Shown here piece by piece: positions 63,267 to 64,000 of a stretch of DNA of 64,000 nt (the stretch's first letter is position 1; each line of letters starts with the position of its first letter). The stretch comes from Malassezia japonica (Eukaryota; Basidiomycota; Malasseziomycetes; Malasseziales; Malasseziaceae). Position numbers and translations under genes: made by a program. The stretch is from positions 1,116,001-1,180,000 of the forward strand of contig NC_083371.1 of the NCBI RefSeq assembly GCF_029542785.1, in the 5' to 3' direction. The notes below the pieces were generated by a model. That model made no database searches. It was not told the origin of the DNA and saw nothing but the letters and a program-made list of their open reading frames with translations.

Positions 63267-63716
63267 ATGTCTGACGTTGAGGAAACCCCCGTGGATGTCC
63301 AGGTCGAGGAGACCGAGCAGGCCCCTGCTGCTGCCGCTGGCGGCCCCATGAGCATTGAGGATGCTCTCCAGCAGGTCCTCAAGAAGGCTCTCGTCCACGA
63401 CGGTCTTGCCCGCGGTCTCCGTGAGGCTGCCAAGGCCCTCGACCGCCGCCAGGCTCACCTGTGTGTGCTCGTCGAGACCTGCAACGAGGCCGAGTACATC
63501 AAGCTCATCGAGGCTCTCTGCAACAAGTACGACATCAACCTCCTCAAGGTGTCGGACCCCAAGACCCTCGGTACCTGGGCCGGTCTCTGCAAGATTGACC
63601 GTGAGGGCAACCCCCGGAAGGTCGTCGGCTGCTCGTGCGTTGTCGTCCGCGACTTCGGTGAGGACTCGGAGGGCCTGAACGTGCTCCTCGAGTACTTCAA
63701 GAGCCAGCGCGCCTAA
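63267..63716 (+). CDS. RPS12: 40S ribosomal protein S12 (eS12)
   Basis: Single exon of 149 aa. The N-terminus is acidic and Ala-rich ([18 protein letters not shown]). Then [61 protein letters not shown] and [20 protein letters not shown] follow, as in eS12. Codons are strongly biased. It has no intron, unlike the neighbouring RPS11. The start context is AACTAATCATG, with no nearby in-frame alternative. Confidence 0.96.
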   Translation: MSDVEETPVDVQVEETEQAPAAAAGGPMSIEDALQQVLKKALVHDGLARGLREAAKALDRRQAHLCVLVETCNEAEYIKLIEALCNKYDINLLKVSDPKTLGTWAGLCKIDREGNPRKVVGCSCVVVRDFGEDSEGLNVLLEYFKSQRA

Positions 63717-63730
63717 TTCGGATAGGAGTG

Positions 63731-64000
63731 TCACATTCCAGCTGTCTCACTTCTACCTGCTGCGGTACTCGCAGTGCTCCAAAATTGCGACATTTGTGCT
63801 TCTCTATACATTTGAATAGTCAATGATGCTTTGTCGCTACCGAAAACCCACTCTGCCCTGGTCCACCCAATCAGATGATCATGACGGTTCGCGTTTGGGT
63901 TAGGGCGGACGCTCGTGCCATCGCCCTCCACTGCGACCGGCACGCTGGCGCGAATCAGGAGATCGTTCGCGCCTGCGTTCCCGAGGCTCGCTTGAACGTA
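63731..64000 (-). CDS. Possible C-terminal part of an unidentified gene
   Basis: A minus-strand frame is open from the window edge down to a stop at 63731, giving about 89 codons. The text (for example HDHLIGWTRAEWVFGSDKAS) is not low complexity. I do not recognise a family, and an unspliced intron or simple chance cannot be ruled out. The 14 bp to the RPS12 stop would fit the tight convergent spacing of this window. Confidence 0.3.
   Translation of the reverse strand, partial: YVQASLGNAGANDLLIRASVPVAVEGDGTSVRPNPNANRHDHLIGWTRAEWVFGSDKASLTIQMYREAQMSQFWSTASTAAGRSETAGM

Overview
The window is a gene-dense fungal nuclear fragment: about 45 protein genes in 64 kb, high GC, no tRNA, rRNA, CRISPR array or mobile element seen. 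The gene set (class V chitin synthase with a myosin-like head, PROPPIN, metacaspase, HAP3, VAC14, complex I MWFE subunit), together with very short intergenic gaps, suggests a small-genome basidiomycete yeast, most likely Malassezia (Ustilaginomycotina). That placement is inference. All gene calls come from reading the translation and re-joining exons by eye; no database search was run.

The dominant feature is the intron population. I reconstructed 76 coding introns. None is shorter than 22 nt, 36 are exactly 22 nt and 12 are 23 nt. The stereotype is a GTACGT-like donor, a CTNAC branch motif at intron positions 14-18, and CAG/TAG at 19-22. Exons can be equally small: 4, 5, 6, 13, 16, 17, 20 and 23 nt, and one start codon is split A|TG. 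Longer introns (30-65 nt) are mostly in abundant-protein genes (RPS11, RPL10A, ARB1, TCTP, UGP1, ERV14).

Layout. 1-7 kb: partial N-myristoylation-type protein, BRO1, condensin CAP-G, lipoate ligase. 7-16 kb: chitin synthase, an alpha/beta hydrolase with a catalytic micro-exon, a coiled-coil protein. 16-22 kb: DID2, a small membrane protein, MDM31, a CENP-K-like protein, peroxisomal carrier ANT1. 22-31 kb: UGP1, actin-capping beta, SDS22, mL41, ARB1, HAP3, ERV14. 31-39 kb: SMC5, a CCDC97-like protein, uL13m, clathrin light chain, a Reb1/TTF-I-like Myb protein. 38-42 kb: two Gfo/Idh/MocA oxidoreductase paralogs flanking GMF. 42-50 kb: PROPPIN, NDUFA1/MWFE, NOB1, J-protein, Boi-type SH3-SAM-PH protein, metacaspase. 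50-64 kb: tubulin cofactor C, ubiquitin protease, VAC14, CTNNBL1, RBM42, TCTP, NMNAT-like protein, ISY1, RPL10A, RPS11, RPS12.

The genes form no single pathway. Themes are ESCRT/endosome (BRO1, DID2, VAC14, PROPPIN, clathrin light chain), actin and polarity (CAP2, GMF, Boi), chromosomes (condensin, SMC5, CENP-K-like), mitochondria (lipoate ligase, MDM31, mL41, uL13m, MWFE, J-protein), ribosome supply (ARB1, NOB1, RPL10A, RPS11, RPS12) and splicing (ISY1, CTNNBL1, RBM42). Divergent pairs share promoters of 37-200 bp that often carry CACGTG. Convergent pairs have stop codons 0-26 bp apart. Two genes (Boi-like and cofactor C) carry frame breaks at G homopolymers that look like assembly errors.
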